Source of the DNA: Albugo candida
Lineage: Eukaryota; Oomycota; Peronosporomycetes; Albuginales
NCBI GenBank assembly: GCA_040437565.1
Contig: JBDOQK010000005.1
Span: 851,424-915,423 of the forward strand
Reading direction: 5' to 3'
DNA length: 64,000 nucleotides
Shown: positions 30,001 to 38,576 of the stretch, piece by piece
Numbering within the stretch: position 1 is the stretch's first letter
How the letters are laid out: each line of letters opens with the position of its first letter
Made by a program: the position numbers and the translations under genes
The notes under the pieces: model-generated
Database searches by the model: none
The model's input: the letters and a program-made list of their open reading frames with translations, nothing else
What the model was told of the DNA's origin: nothing

Positions 30001-30927
30001 TTGCCGAAAAGGCGTAAATTTCGATGACGTGGTATCCGGAACTGATTTGCATGTCTATTTGCAACAACTTTGCATTCACATTATCCCAGTATCCGACAGT
30101 TCCGATAAAGTCACGCACGACAACTCCGTCGAGAAATATAGCCCCTCCATAGCCTGAGCGGAACGGTAATCCTAAGTACCAGCTCCAAGTTGCAAAAATT
30201 TTCGAAGTTGATTCCACAATTTCTATTTGTACCACAAAAGCAACATTCTTATTTGCAATCTTTTTCCGTCCGCAAAACTCTCGTTTGCTGTTTTGAAAGT
30301 TTAATAAGGATGAAACCTCACGCTGACAGACTCCATCGCTTTCCAATGGCTCCGGGTTGTTACCGAAATCGTTTCTAAAAATTGCTCCTTGCCCCGCCTT
30401 ATAAGTGGTGTTTGCGAAAAGCTTTGATGTGTACGAAATTCGGACAATAGATCTCGCCTCAACTAGAATATTAAGAAATATGACTTTCACACAATCAAGT
30501 CTGATATAGGTACGAACGTAGATAATTGAGCCTTATGTCAACCACTTTCTCTGTGTAGCAGCGTGGGTCCTAATATAGAGAGTGAGATAACTTAACCTGC
30601 GAATCTAGTAGCGAAGTACACCGTGAGATAGTCGACATGAATAGCTATAGTTCCAGGAGCCGGGATTGTTATCGCTGCAGTACGCCCTTTATCGAGGTTG
30701 TCATAAATGGTGGCAGGAACAACTATCTCACACACAAATTCCAATGAGAATGCGCTGTAGAAAAAAGTATTGAATCACTTACAAGGATAGAGCTCTGTCA
30801 TTGTAGCATTGGAAAGCTTCTGCGATGGAAAGTGCTGTAATTGCGCCACACTTAACAGCGCTGGGAGTCGTAGCATCAGCAATATGATCATCAAGATCAT
30901 CATAGGCTTGAGGGAAAACTTTTTCAT
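1..30927 (-). CDS. Giant secreted cadherin-repeat mosaic adhesin (3' end outside window)
   Basis: Probable extracellular or cell-surface adhesin. The frame is open from an ATG at 30927 to base 1 once the duplicated contig ends at five N gaps are collapsed; about 8,250 residues are present and no stop is reached. Order by approximate residue: signal peptide 1-30, PAN ~640, fibrinogen-like ~800 and ~1200-1410, Cys-rich ~1425-1665, cadherin repeats from ~2060, LamG ~3240-3400, discoidin ~3500-3590, WSC ~3860-3940, LamG ~6140-6300, discoidin ~6430-6600, then more cadherin repeats. About 40 cadherin units can be counted from linkers such as DVNEPP and DINEAP, with LDYE and DPD motifs; such acidic motifs bind calcium in the family. 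Introns: one near 30782, one of 65 bp near 30535-30600, and a well-supported 53-bp intron at 16093-16145. The rest is one very long exon. Any membrane anchor would be beyond base 1. The domain assignments are my pattern recognition. Confidence 0.9.
2727..3140. repeat. Unmerged contig overlap (157 bp) around N gap 2884-2983
   Basis: Bases 2727-2883 and 2984-3140 read the same on either side of exactly 100 N. The second copy continues uninterrupted into upstream coding sequence and the first into downstream coding sequence. Merging (removing 257 bp) restores the adhesin frame, which otherwise ends falsely at 2858. Confidence 0.95.
3663..5194. repeat. Unmerged contig overlap (716 bp) around N gap 4379-4478
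   Basis: Bases 3663-4378 recur at 4479-5194. The offset, 816 bp, is a multiple of three, so the frame passes through unbroken and the raw translation falsely shows two copies of the same cadherin repeats. An annotator reading the raw frame would overcount cadherin units here. Confidence 0.95.
6060..7420 (-). other. LamG-like plus discoidin (F5/8)-like block 2 in the adhesin
   Basis: LamG-like part: PGGYFDGNTSFDLGSL, LREWAHITVIITF, ARIYVNENLVG and FHGWITRFQYVG. It is followed by a Cys-containing linker and an F5/8 type C-like domain with NYIEFSLP, IDTITIASGF, VTEFKLWYRSS and VQLRIYPISWTGDAACLKIE. The order matches block 1, so the two blocks may derive from an internal duplication or from repeated acquisition of the same pair. 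Confidence 0.65.
9184..10129. repeat. Unmerged contig overlap (423 bp, three SNPs) around N gap 9607-9706
   Basis: Bases 9184-9606 recur at 9707-10129 with at least three single-base differences: GGGCCCCC versus GGGTCCCC, GACTAAG versus GACTTAG, and TTTAATCG versus TTTGATCG. Two of them change residues (Gly/Asp and Leu/Ser). The two contigs probably represent different haplotypes. Confidence 0.93.
14545..14800 (-). other. WSC domain nested in a cadherin repeat
   Basis: Encodes VFIGCFRI, then LADCSVACKMHQFMTIQ, LRCLCTN and SCDARCFEGESCGSTSS ending in HLSVYR: the eight-cysteine WSC pattern with the final CGGxxxxSVY-like end. WSC modules bind glucan-type carbohydrate in fungal wall sensors. It interrupts a cadherin unit between FFTINSLTGQLSV and the LNFERQ strand, so the cadherin fold is split around it. 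Confidence 0.75.
15595..16720 (-). other. LamG-like plus discoidin (F5/8)-like block 1 in the adhesin
   Basis: The LamG/concanavalin-like part shows FTVDGWINLQQ, VWYHIATTFSSDTG, LNIYIDGSRV and SFWIDEVRCW. After the 53-bp intron at 16093-16145 comes an F5/8 type C-like part with the DNDRDTTYTF and HTVGYLNG signatures. A Cys-rich PAN-like segment precedes it at about 16800-17010. Part of the LamG is duplicated at 19003-19270 by the unmerged contig ends. Confidence 0.65.
16093..16145 (-). other. 53-bp intron in the adhesin gene
   Basis: Read on the minus strand it starts GTACCATGACG and ends CTCTATTGTAG. Removing it joins two long open frames whose codon phases differ by exactly this length modulo 3, and gives the continuous LamG-type segment SLISYHRFESDELVRRNY. 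Without it one frame ends at 15944. This is the only intron needed from about 30.5 kb to base 1. Confidence 0.85.
16412..21493. repeat. Unmerged contig overlap (2491 bp) around N gap 18903-19002
   Basis: Bases 16412-18902 recur at 19003-21493 with no difference I noticed. The largest overlap in the window; it doubles several cadherin repeats, the PAN-like segment and half of LamG block 1. Collapsing removes 2591 bp and joins the frames on either side. Confidence 0.95.
24025..24740 (-). other. Ephrin-receptor/TNFR-like Cys-rich repeats in the adhesin
   Basis: A run of CPAGSY, CPDGTYNS, CPAGYWC, CEAGTYAKAG, APEGFIT and CPIGSYCQNG units, the repeated C-x-x-G-[ST]-[YF] pattern of GCC2/GCC3 or ephrin-receptor-like modules, ending in a Cys-dense segment. 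Such repeats usually form a rigid stalk. They separate the fibrinogen-like head from the cadherin array. Confidence 0.7.
24780..25420 (-). other. Fibrinogen C-terminal-like domain (FReD) in the adhesin
   Basis: Begins with a SSCAQIKL segment and a GLYYLKLDSSQNPFRAYC strand, as in fibrinogen-related domains, and includes the hallmark GFWYNDCNPNFKLD near the end. FReD modules bind acetylated sugars or protein partners in animals. A second, more divergent copy precedes it at about 26050-26630 (starts SSCRQIKLYD, with VFCDM). Confidence 0.65.
25957..29422. repeat. Unmerged contig overlap (1683 bp) around N gap 27640-27739
   Basis: Bases 25957-27639 recur at 27740-29422. It doubles the PAN and first fibrinogen-like domains. 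Collapsing removes 1783 bp and connects the N-terminal exon to the rest of the adhesin in one frame. Confidence 0.95.
27000..27115 (-). other. PAN/Apple-like domain in the adhesin
   Basis: Encodes a cysteine-patterned stretch with YDDCVERCNRHYLCKTLSF and a following SCMLF, the spacing seen in PAN/Apple modules, which bind protein or carbohydrate ligands. It lies N-terminal to the fibrinogen-like domains. The same sequence also appears at 28783-28898 because this part lies inside the duplicated contig end around the gap at 27640. Confidence 0.6.
30510..30927 (-). other. 5' end of the giant adhesin gene: signal peptide exon and two introns
   Basis: The ATG at 30927 opens MKKFSLKPMMILMIILLMLR, a basic start followed by a long hydrophobic stretch typical of a signal peptide. 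A consensus donor GTAAGT lies at 30782. Its acceptor is uncertain: the best pyrimidine-rich AG (28 bp downstream) breaks the frame, whereas an AG 60 bp downstream keeps it. The second exon ends at a GTTAAG donor; an intron of about 65 bp ending ACATAAG restores the frame that then runs on without a stop. Exact borders need cDNA. Confidence 0.6.
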
Positions 30928-30969
30928 TCTGCTGGAAATAAAGATGACACGATAAAATCTATCAAAGGT

Positions 30970-31200
30970 CTAATCCGACAAAATCAGAGAAAATGTCGAG
31001 CCTGTAGAGTGATCAAAATAAGGTTGACCGCCTGAAGAGGCTCGCATGGATCGTCGTATCTTTAGCTCGATGTGAGCCACATTATTTAGCCACATATTAC
31101 TTACTAGGATTTCTGTATCAGGTATGGCCCTAACCCGGAACCAGTTCTCATCCATTACAGTATCTGGTTCGAAGGAAGAACGAGGTTAACAAGCGAGCCG
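30970..31200 (-). CDS. Possible small or partial exon upstream of the adhesin
   Basis: An open minus-strand frame with an ATG at 31155 reads MDENWFRVRAIPDTEILVSN and ends at 30970. It looks protein-like but I do not recognise it. A GT at about 30974 and the AG just before 30927 could splice it in frame onto the signal-peptide exon, which would make the true adhesin start farther upstream and the hydrophobic stretch internal. It may equally be non-coding upstream sequence. Weak evidence. Confidence 0.25.
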
Positions 31201-31591
31201 TCTGAGTTACTGTAAAGTAGAAGGTGTACAGATGATCTGCATGCCCTAACCATGGTTACTTTTCATACTTGACGATGACGCACGCCTTTGACCGAAGAGT
31301 GCTACTAAAATGTCGATAGTCAGAAGCAGATAACACTTGGGCATTTAAGATCTACTCGAGTTTGTGGTTTCGGCCGCGCCTTTTCCTTGGTATGACTTCT
31401 TTCTGCTACATTTATATTTACCATCCGGAGAGAATAGAACACGTATGTTTCTATTACCTCATTTTTACGGACGGCAGGGAGAAAAAGCCGGGTGTCCCAC
31501 GCTCCGGAGTAATGTAGCCAGTTGCTGCGGGATAGGTACCCCACTGACGACAAGAATTGATTCAGTGTTGATTTTTCTTCGAACAGTAAAC

Positions 31592-32104
31592 ATGAAAACC
31601 ATCGGACCCATAGTGATATCCACCGCTCTATTTTTTGAGTACAATGCTGCTCATAAGCAATACTGCGACAAACTACCGAATTGCGCGCTTTTTTTGAAGA
31701 ACAATACGGGTGGGCTTGGGCATATCAGCAGCTCAGGTGGCGGGCCTCGAAATCAATTTGGTTTAGACTTCCAAAAGGCTGATTACAAATGGACCTTGGA
31801 ATTATGTAAAATGGATTCTGATAACGATACGGTGACCAACGGCTGCGAGCTCGGCGATTGTTGCTGCAATGGCGTAGGTAAGGAAGAGAGAATGACTGAT
31901 CTTTCGGCACCCGGCAACGCAAGTTCGAAGCCTCTTCTTTCCTACGATCTCTCGAAATGTAAAACTACTTCGTCAGCAGACACGACCAGCCCTACCAGCA
32001 CTGCTGACAATACCAAGAGTGCAGCTGGTCATTCTCACATGCCGACCGCATATGTGGGATGCATCAGTGCGATCTTGACCATGGTTTATATCCACTTGTT
32101 CTAG
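31592..32104 (+). CDS. Temptin-like secreted protein, possibly GPI-anchored
   Basis: 170 residues. I chose the ATG at 31592 because it opens a signal-peptide-like stretch (MKTIGPIVISTALFF) just before the conserved core; the frame is open further upstream. The core shows GLGHISSSGGGPRNQFGLDF, KWTLELCKMDSDNDTVTNG and CELGDCC, matching the temptin Cys/Cys family, named after the Aplysia pheromone component and found widely in fungi and oomycetes as secreted proteins of unclear role. A Thr/Ser-rich linker follows, then a hydrophobic C-terminal tail (VGCISAILTMVYIHLF) that could be a GPI signal or membrane anchor. It converges tail-to-tail with the IQUB gene, about 80 bp apart. The family call is strong; the anchor is inferred. 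Confidence 0.75.
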   Translation: MKTIGPIVISTALFFEYNAAHKQYCDKLPNCALFLKNNTGGLGHISSSGGGPRNQFGLDFQKADYKWTLELCKMDSDNDTVTNGCELGDCCCNGVGKEERMTDLSAPGNASSKPLLSYDLSKCKTTSSADTTSPTSTADNTKSAAGHSHMPTAYVGCISAILTMVYIHLF

Positions 32105-32184
32105 ATACTCGTATCAATGTTTTTGTAACTTCAAAATCATGTCTTGCTTGTACTTCGATTGTATAGTTTCTGATCTTGGTCCAT

Positions 32185-33801
32185 TTATTCCATCTGCAGT
32201 AGTTTTGCTCCGGGATTACTCGTCGGAGACTCAATAAATCTTAAAAACGCATTGAGAATTCGTTTCCGGAGGCCTTCTAGTGATTGTATAGATCGACCTC
32301 GTGTTAATAAATCCGTCTCGCGGTCTATCAAAGCCAATAGCTCAGTTGATAGAGCACATTCAAACTCCTGGACTGTCTGTTTTACTTGCTTCAGAATCTC
32401 CACTCGACTGTTTAATGGCACGTGATGAACTCGCAACGCATCATATAAGTGCAGCAATTCTTTTGCCCGAATCGTAAAAGGTGTCTCTACTTCTTTAACG
32501 TTTCCGTCACTCATTTGCCATCGTTTTGAGCGAGCCATGAATTTCAGCATGTCCGCTATTCGTTCTTTCCGGTTTCCATGCGCAGCCGACATTTTTAGTC
32601 TTTCAATTGTCCGTAACAAATAAGTTTCCTTCTCGGAGAGCTGTTCGATTTCTTTTCTCAGCTCAGACTCCGTCTTGAGCGTAGCATTACTGCGCAATTG
32701 CATGGTTTCATTCTGTCGCCATCTATGAAGCTCATTATATAGAATTTCAAAGTCATTCGCTGTTCTTGGGTGCATTCGGCGATGCATTCCACGTTTATGA
32801 TGGCGGATTTGAAGATCATTCGAATTGACTACTCGTAGAAGCGTACTCTCATTATGGTCTTTTCGCCGAGATATTTTTTCCTGCAGTGTTTTCCTTGCCA
32901 CATAACCTCGATAAAAACGTTGGATCAAACTAGCCGCTGCCATCCAAATGACTCTCAGTTGGATCGAGCTAAGGTAAGACCTTGGAACGATTGTTCGATC
33001 ATTTCTTGAAGATAAGAACAGACCAGTGCGCTCAATTTGAGTTCCTGACTCTCTGAAAGTTTGCTGAGAACATGTAATCAGCTCCTGTGTTTGTGTCTCG
33101 TGCTGTACCCTAGATTTTCTTCTTCCGTATCTCGTATTACTTGGAACTGTCTGCACCAATGTTCAGTAAAAAACACTAGTCATACTCATGGAGATAGAGC
33201 ACCTGAGTCGCGGCATGGTGAAACACTTGCTCAGTCTTCACATGACGAAAACCGCCAAGATATTTCTTTTCTTCTTTCAAATTTAAGTTGGCTTCGTGGT
33301 CCGTAATGCTCGATGCTACAAAATTGCAGCACTGGTAAGAAACTGAGTAAAAAGGATACTGGGTCATAGGTCACACGCAAGAAGATTCTTACCTGCGTCC
33401 GTATCAGACCTCTTGCGAACACAAACACGTAGGATTTTTTCATTGTCACTATTTGGGAAGTGTATTGACGCTAATGTTTGTTCATTTACGGAGATGTCGA
33501 GCTGAATCGTAGGAAATATCAGTGACTCTTGTTCAAGTCTCAGATCGCTACTAATCAATGCTTTTAGTTCTCCAATTGACGTTTGCGGGGTTACTGCAAC
33601 TTTATGGCGGACATTCTCTTCCTCAAAAAGAAGTGTTAATTCAAACTCTGAACATCTTACGAATCCAGTCGTCGATGTCGGGAGACTTTGTACTGAAACA
33701 TCTAAAACAAACAGAAAAGGAGACGTGGTACCATATTCCTGAACAAAGGAATGAACCTGTCCGTTGCGAGTCTTCTTCTTGCCTATCCACTGTCTTTTCA
33801 T
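32185..33801 (-). CDS. IQUB: IQ and ubiquitin-like domain protein (IQUB-like, flagellar)
   Basis: Three exons: 33801-33393, 33342-33203 and 33150-32185; introns of 50 bp (GTAAGA..CTCAG) and 52 bp (GTGCTC..TGCAG) join in phase to 504 residues. The N-terminal half holds a ubiquitin-like region (ELTLLFEEENVRHKVAV, TSIGELKALI). Next come the family signature KKYLGGFRHVKT, HHAATQTVPSN and an IQ motif, SLIQRFYRGYVARK, predicted to bind calmodulin. The C-terminal part has DFEILYNELHRWRQNE and IDRETDLLTRGRSIQSLEGL. IQUB is an axonemal radial-spoke-associated protein, consistent with an organism that makes motile zoospores. Odd: animal IQUB continues well past the KLL segment where this one stops, and the next gene begins about 80 bp away, so a C-terminal Cys-rich region seems to be missing. 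Residues ~30-60 are poorly conserved and might hide another small intron. Confidence 0.85.
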
Positions 33802-34147
33802 AGGAATAGCTATGCATTAATCGAGTCTCTGCGCTGACAGAGGTGAACGGACGTTCAAACGGCTAGTGGTACAATTTAAGGCGCAAAATGATTGTATGTC
33901 GAATCCTCAAGATTCATGCTAAGCGGGCTGAGTTTTTTTAGTTTATACGAGGGAGGCCCCTCATAAGGTGAACATCTGTGCTCACCTGAGCCATTTTATC
34001 AACTTTTTGACAATGACAGGTATTGGCTGGAAAGCCTCGCTTGCTTCAGATCAACTTTCCTCTTTTTTTCGTATCGATATCATCCAACGTATTTGGACTG
34101 GCATGCTGCCAGATGGGGCAATTCTCATCAATCATACACGACACAAT
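33802..34147. other. Intergenic stretch upstream of IQUB
   Basis: About 350 bp between the IQUB start and the stop of the small membrane-protein candidate. It must contain the IQUB promoter. I see no recognisable motif, and the plus-strand frame crossing it lacks any family resemblance. Confidence 0.4.
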
Positions 34148-34500
34148 TTAAGTACTGATGCTTTTCCTATATCTGAAAAGGAGCGCCACCGTCAAGAAAG
34201 CAATAGGCACAGACACAGCAGCAAAATTGAGACGCATGTAGCTTCTTTGATGGACTTTTCGCAGTGCATATATTTCGTCGTTGGTATTACTTGTGGAGAC
34301 CGACGCAACCTGTCTAAACAGTACTGAACGATAAGATGGATACAAGGCTTACTTCTGTAAGCTTCCGAAGAAAAAAAGCTGCCCAGTGATTTTTTTCCTG
34401 AATATCGCTTCCTCATTACAGAATAGAGGCTCTTGGGATCAATTCTACTCAAAGGCAGCCTAGTGGTATTGTATGATTGCCATTCTGATGCTGTACGCAT
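34148..34500 (-). CDS. Small putative single-pass membrane protein (splice uncertain)
   Basis: ATG at 34500, reading MRTASEWQSYNTTRLPLSRI then SLYSVMRKRYSGKKSLGSFF. A GTAAGC donor follows near 34353 with an AG about 39 bp later. Downstream, one frame ends in a hydrophobic helix with a basic tail (AAVSVPIAFLTVALLFRYRK, stop at 34148). The frame actually reached by that splice also ends hydrophobic, with its stop at 34192. I could not find one splice that reaches the better-looking frame. Small size, a basic N-terminal region and one transmembrane helix would suit an organelle-membrane protein, but I do not recognise a family. It starts 24 bp downstream of the NPRL3 stop on the same strand. Confidence 0.4.
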
Positions 34501-34523
34501 TGCTGCCAGATTGGACACTCTTA

Positions 34524-36340
34524 CTACAGCAAACAACACACAATTATGTCCTGATATGTACTCAGAACTGTACGCAATTCGCTTCTGGATATGTTTTCTC
34601 GCCACATGATCTCTTCGAAATGATGTTGCCCGTTAAAGTATATGCACAAGCGTTTGAACAGCGCGAAGACAGAATTTGTGGTAGCGATTGTTTCGAGATA
34701 CTGCTGTCGTAATCTTAGATTTTTTGGGCAGTTTTGACCTTCCTCTAGCTGTACTCTCGATCGGTGTAATTCTTTTTCAGGCTGCCGATTCGCTCCATCC
34801 GCATCGCTTTTGCCCTCCTTCCAAGATCCGGCCATATTTTTGGTATTAGGTGGTACGATGAAATAGACATAACGGTGTAGTTGCGCGATAAGGTTGTGTT
34901 GCAGTAGCCAAATCTATATCAAGAAAGCAGCGCTTAGTCGAAAGACAACATCAGCATGCTTGGAATTGAATTTACCAGCATCATGACGTGTTCCGATTTT
35001 TGTGCTGGTGACAAATTCTTCATACTTTCTCCCAATCGACGACACCCTGTGAAACTTGCAAGAACTGCATAGAAGTTTTGCCTTGAGAATCGCTTCCGGA
35101 ACTGTAGCCCCAGTGTCCTACTAGATAGTAGACCATCATCGGAACGGACTTTGTAAACATTGTGTAGTGTGATAGTGTCCACTATCTTGGCGTGATTCCA
35201 ATGAACAAGATGCGCACTGAGCCGATAGAGTTGCGATTGCGTGAGAGACGTTTCTGTCGATAGCTCTCGGAAATTTTTTAATGGGTTAGCTGCTTCCACA
35301 AGAGTTCTGATCTGCTGCGTTGCGTCCACTGGTAGAGAGTCTAAAACATCATTTCTTTCACGAAGCAGAAGCAACGTGTGGTATGGCCGGAATTGTGTCA
35401 TGTCTAACTTTCCAACACTGCTCAAGGTGACAGAGACATTGACCCAGTCATTCACTCTTAAATGGCAAAAGCCCAATTCTTTGAGTTCGTGATACACTCT
35501 TTTCAAATCATTCGCTAGTGTACTTTTGCACAGAGATAAATCAACAAACGTTTGTAAATCAAAAACGTCTGCAGAAACAGCGCTATCGCCTTGATAAACC
35601 CGGTGGCTGGTGGTGCTTAAATTATTTACCGGACCTGTGTTGATGTTCGATTTCAATCGCCTCTGCTGGATCAGATCATCACGTAGCATCAATAGGGTTC
35701 GCACTTGATGAGAAACAAAACTCGTTCGCACTTCCTCATGTAATAAAGCCTCCGTAATCTGTTGCACAGTACTTTGAAGCTGCGCTATAGCGCAGCTATC
35801 GCGATCGTTGATAGTCATCTTCTTTGATGTGTTTTCTTCCATTGCAAATACTAGATTAAACATTCTTGTTTCGCTCTTATTATTTTCAAACACTTTCGAA
35901 GTCAAACCCACATCGTCGACTGATAATGCATTGAGACATCCGCCTATTTTGTTGCTCAAGCACTTGGACGTCGGTGAACTTCCTCGATCTCCGCTTGATG
36001 GCCCGAACGAATGTTGGAAATGAGATTCTTCACACTCAGAACTCCCATGCGATTCAATCTGTTTGATTACTTGAACCGGATAACTAATGAACCGAACGTT
36101 ATCAATAGTGAGCTCGAAACATTGACCACAGAGATTGTTCTTCGGTCGGAATAATTTTGCAAACAAGGATGCACTCAGGCTGTGAAACGCGGAGATGCCG
36201 CTTTTGCGTTTATTGCAAAATTCAGTTTCTGATATGTTTTTTTCATAAAAATGCTCGAATGAAACAGGATACCTGAATGCTAGATTGCAGCCTTTGTGAA
36301 TGTCGTCGACGACGAGAGCGATACCAGTTAGATTCTCCAT
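34524..36340 (-). CDS. NPRL3: Nitrogen permease regulator 3-like protein (GATOR1 subunit)
   Basis: Two exons, 36340-34976 and 34913-34524, separated by a 62-bp intron (GTAAAT..ATATAG) that joins in phase to 585 residues. NPRL3 with NPRL2 and DEPDC5 forms GATOR1, the GTPase-activating complex that turns off Rag-TORC1 signalling when amino acids are scarce. Family signatures: FRYPV near the start, LCGQCFELTIDNVRFISYPV, FNLVFAME, RPYHTLLLL, LSAHLVHWNHAKI, and after the intron WLLQHNLIAQLHRYVYFIVP and FNGQHHFEEIMWRENISRSE. The middle (residues ~120-180) is a low-conservation linker. The C-terminus is a little shorter than animal NPRL3. Its start lies 287 bp from the divergent methyltransferase gene. 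Confidence 0.9.
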
Positions 36341-36627
36341 GTTGAAAATACAAAATATATTACAGATTTATACAGTCATACTCTCTTTGATCCCAGTTTG
36401 GATCGAAGCGCGTCAGCGATCCCGCCAGAACGTTTGGAATAGAGTTCCATGGTTCAAGGTGCAATGCTCAAGATCAGGTCAATAAATGATGAAATATGTA
36501 TTGAGAGAAAGTGACGTCACCCCCATGTTTGGCTGGCAAGGACGGTTAGATACCAAGCAGCTGATGATCTTTCAGACGGACGTTTGATGTCAAAGGTCAT
36601 TTGGTGAATCCTATTCGACCGTTGAAA
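36341..36627. promoter_or_regulatory. Divergent intergenic promoter region
   Basis: 287 bp between the NPRL3 start (minus) and the methyltransferase-TPR start (plus), so both promoters must lie here. I see no TATA box or oomycete initiator that I would defend. The call rests only on gene orientation. Confidence 0.5.
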
Positions 36628-38576
36628 ATGAAGCTGTGCGAAGAAGAACCTAATCTATGCAGACCGTCAAATGGTGTAGAAGTCCCACCATCTACCATAA
36701 ATTCACTTGACAATGAGTGCCATTCACCAGAGCCTGCAACCAAAGCCATCGCGTCGAAAGAAAAAAAAAAGAAATGTCACGAAGTCCCAAAACGCTTTCA
36801 GCTGGAAGACTTTACTCGTTTTTCTCAATGTCATCTTTGGAAACTCATGACGGCTTTTTACGATTGTCAAGGTGTCGCATCCTGGGCAGAAGGAATTGTC
36901 CCACATTTCATCACTTCGAACTCCTTTATTGCAAAGCGATATGCCCGACTTTTGTCGGCCTACTTTGCTGATGCAAGTAAAGAAATCGTAATGCTCATAT
37001 GTACCTTATTCAACATGAGCGTGCACACGACAATAACGTTCGAATTTTGATGTTCCTGTAGCTGGATAGAGAAAAGCCTTTATACATCGTGGAGCTCGGA
37101 GCAGGATCTGGGAAGTTTAGCTTCTATCTTTTGCAAACGCTATCAGAAATGGAGGTGACGCTAATCCTTGAGCACATCTACCACTAAGCACTCACTTCGG
37201 ATCGTTAGGAATGTCTAGACTTTCCTCTAAACAAAATTCGGTATGTTATGACGGATTTTACTGAGAAGAATGTCGAGTACTGGAGTGCGCATGTAGCTTT
37301 TCAACCTTTTGTGTCCCGAGGCTTGGTAGATTTTGCTATTTTTGATGCCACGAAAGACACTCAGCTTGAATTACGTGTCTCTCGTACGACTTTGAAGCCG
37401 GGAGAATTAGCCAACCCGATTTGTATCATAGCAAATTATCTTTTCGATACTCTTCATCATGACCTGTTTCAGATCGACCAGAGATGTATAAAGGAAGGTC
37501 TGATCAGTGTTGGGTCAAGCAGAGAAATAGAACCCAATCCTTTAGATCCTGAAATAATAACCCGACTCGACAACCATTTCAAGTATGAAGTAGCTCATCC
37601 GAATGCCTCCGAGAAAGATATATCAAGTGCTATAATGGAATGGTACCTCCAATATTTCATCTCCAAATCATGTTCCGCTACGATATTAGTTCCTATTGGT
37701 GCGCTGCATGTTTTGGAACGTTTGAGCGCTTTATCATCAGGAAAAGCACTGATACTCTCGGCTGATAAGGGTTCAACTTCTCCAGACCATTTCTGCGGTC
37801 TTAATGATCCTCACATTGCGATTCATGGAAGTTTCTCCGTCATGGTCAACTATCACGCAATCGGTGTCTATGCGGCGCTCTGCGGTGGGTTTGCTATTCA
37901 TTCACCCCAAGAGGAAGCGAGTCTCACAGTCTCCATGTTTATTCTCCCGGAGCGGGCCTGTGACTCAAAATTAGATTGCACAAGTATTCTCAGCGAGGAA
38001 CTCGATCGTTTATATGCGCAAAGGCTCGTTGCATTTCCCAAGCTTAAAGCGGCATTTAATGATTGGATCACCGCATTTGGCCCAAATGATTTTTTTGTCA
38101 TGCAAAAAGCATTAAAAGAAGAAGTCAACCTCCGCTCAATAAAAAGTGTTCTAGCCCTGCTAAAATTATCAAATTGGGACCCTGATGTGTTCTACAAATA
38201 TCGGGATGTGTTGCTAGAATCAACACCGTCTAGTTCTTCGAAGTTGAAAAAAGATATACGAACTGGAATTGCACAAATATGGAGGAAGTATTATGCTTTA
38301 GACAAAGAAAAAGACATTGCGTTTGAATTAGGACGTTTATGCTACGGAATGCAAGACTATGATCTTGCTCTTGACTTTTACCGCGAATCCATACAAGAAC
38401 TGGGCAAGCACCACGTAACGAGCCACAATATGGGTTTATGCTATTACAATAAACACCAGCTTGATTCAGCGGTAGAGCGGTTCGCTGAAGCTCATGAACT
38501 CAATACATCTTATCAAAAGGCTATCACCTGGCTGCAACGAGTTCGGAAGGAGCAAATTGCTGTGCACGACAGCTAA
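36628..38576 (+). CDS. SAM-dependent methyltransferase-like protein with TPR region
   Basis: Three exons: 36628-36987, 37062-37154 and 37209-38576, with introns of 74 bp (GTAATG..CTGTAG) and 54 bp (GTGACG..GTTAG), both phase 0, giving 606 residues. The ATG at 36628 is the first in frame. Residues ~70-120 hold LWKLMTAFYDCQG, VPHFITSNSFIAKRYARLL; exon 2 carries the SAM-binding glycine loop YIVELGAGSGKFSFYLL; exon 3 continues with IRYVMTDFTEKNVEYW, NPICIIANYLFDTLHHDLF and a C-terminal TPR-like helical stretch (RLCYGMQDYDLALDFYRESI, SHNMGLCYYNKHQLDSAVER). Proteins with this arrangement are known mainly from bacteria and some protists; the substrate is unknown. The gene is convergent with the WD40 gene. 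Confidence 0.8.

Noticed and set aside
1-30927. Four or five separate large minus-strand genes
   Set aside because: Their false starts and stops coincide with N gaps or with the 53-bp intron at 16093-16145; collapsing and splicing give one frame.
33968-34327. 119-residue plus-strand frame opposite the small membrane protein
   Set aside because: No family signature or in-frame context; its strand and position make it a likely shadow of the minus-strand candidate and upstream sequence.
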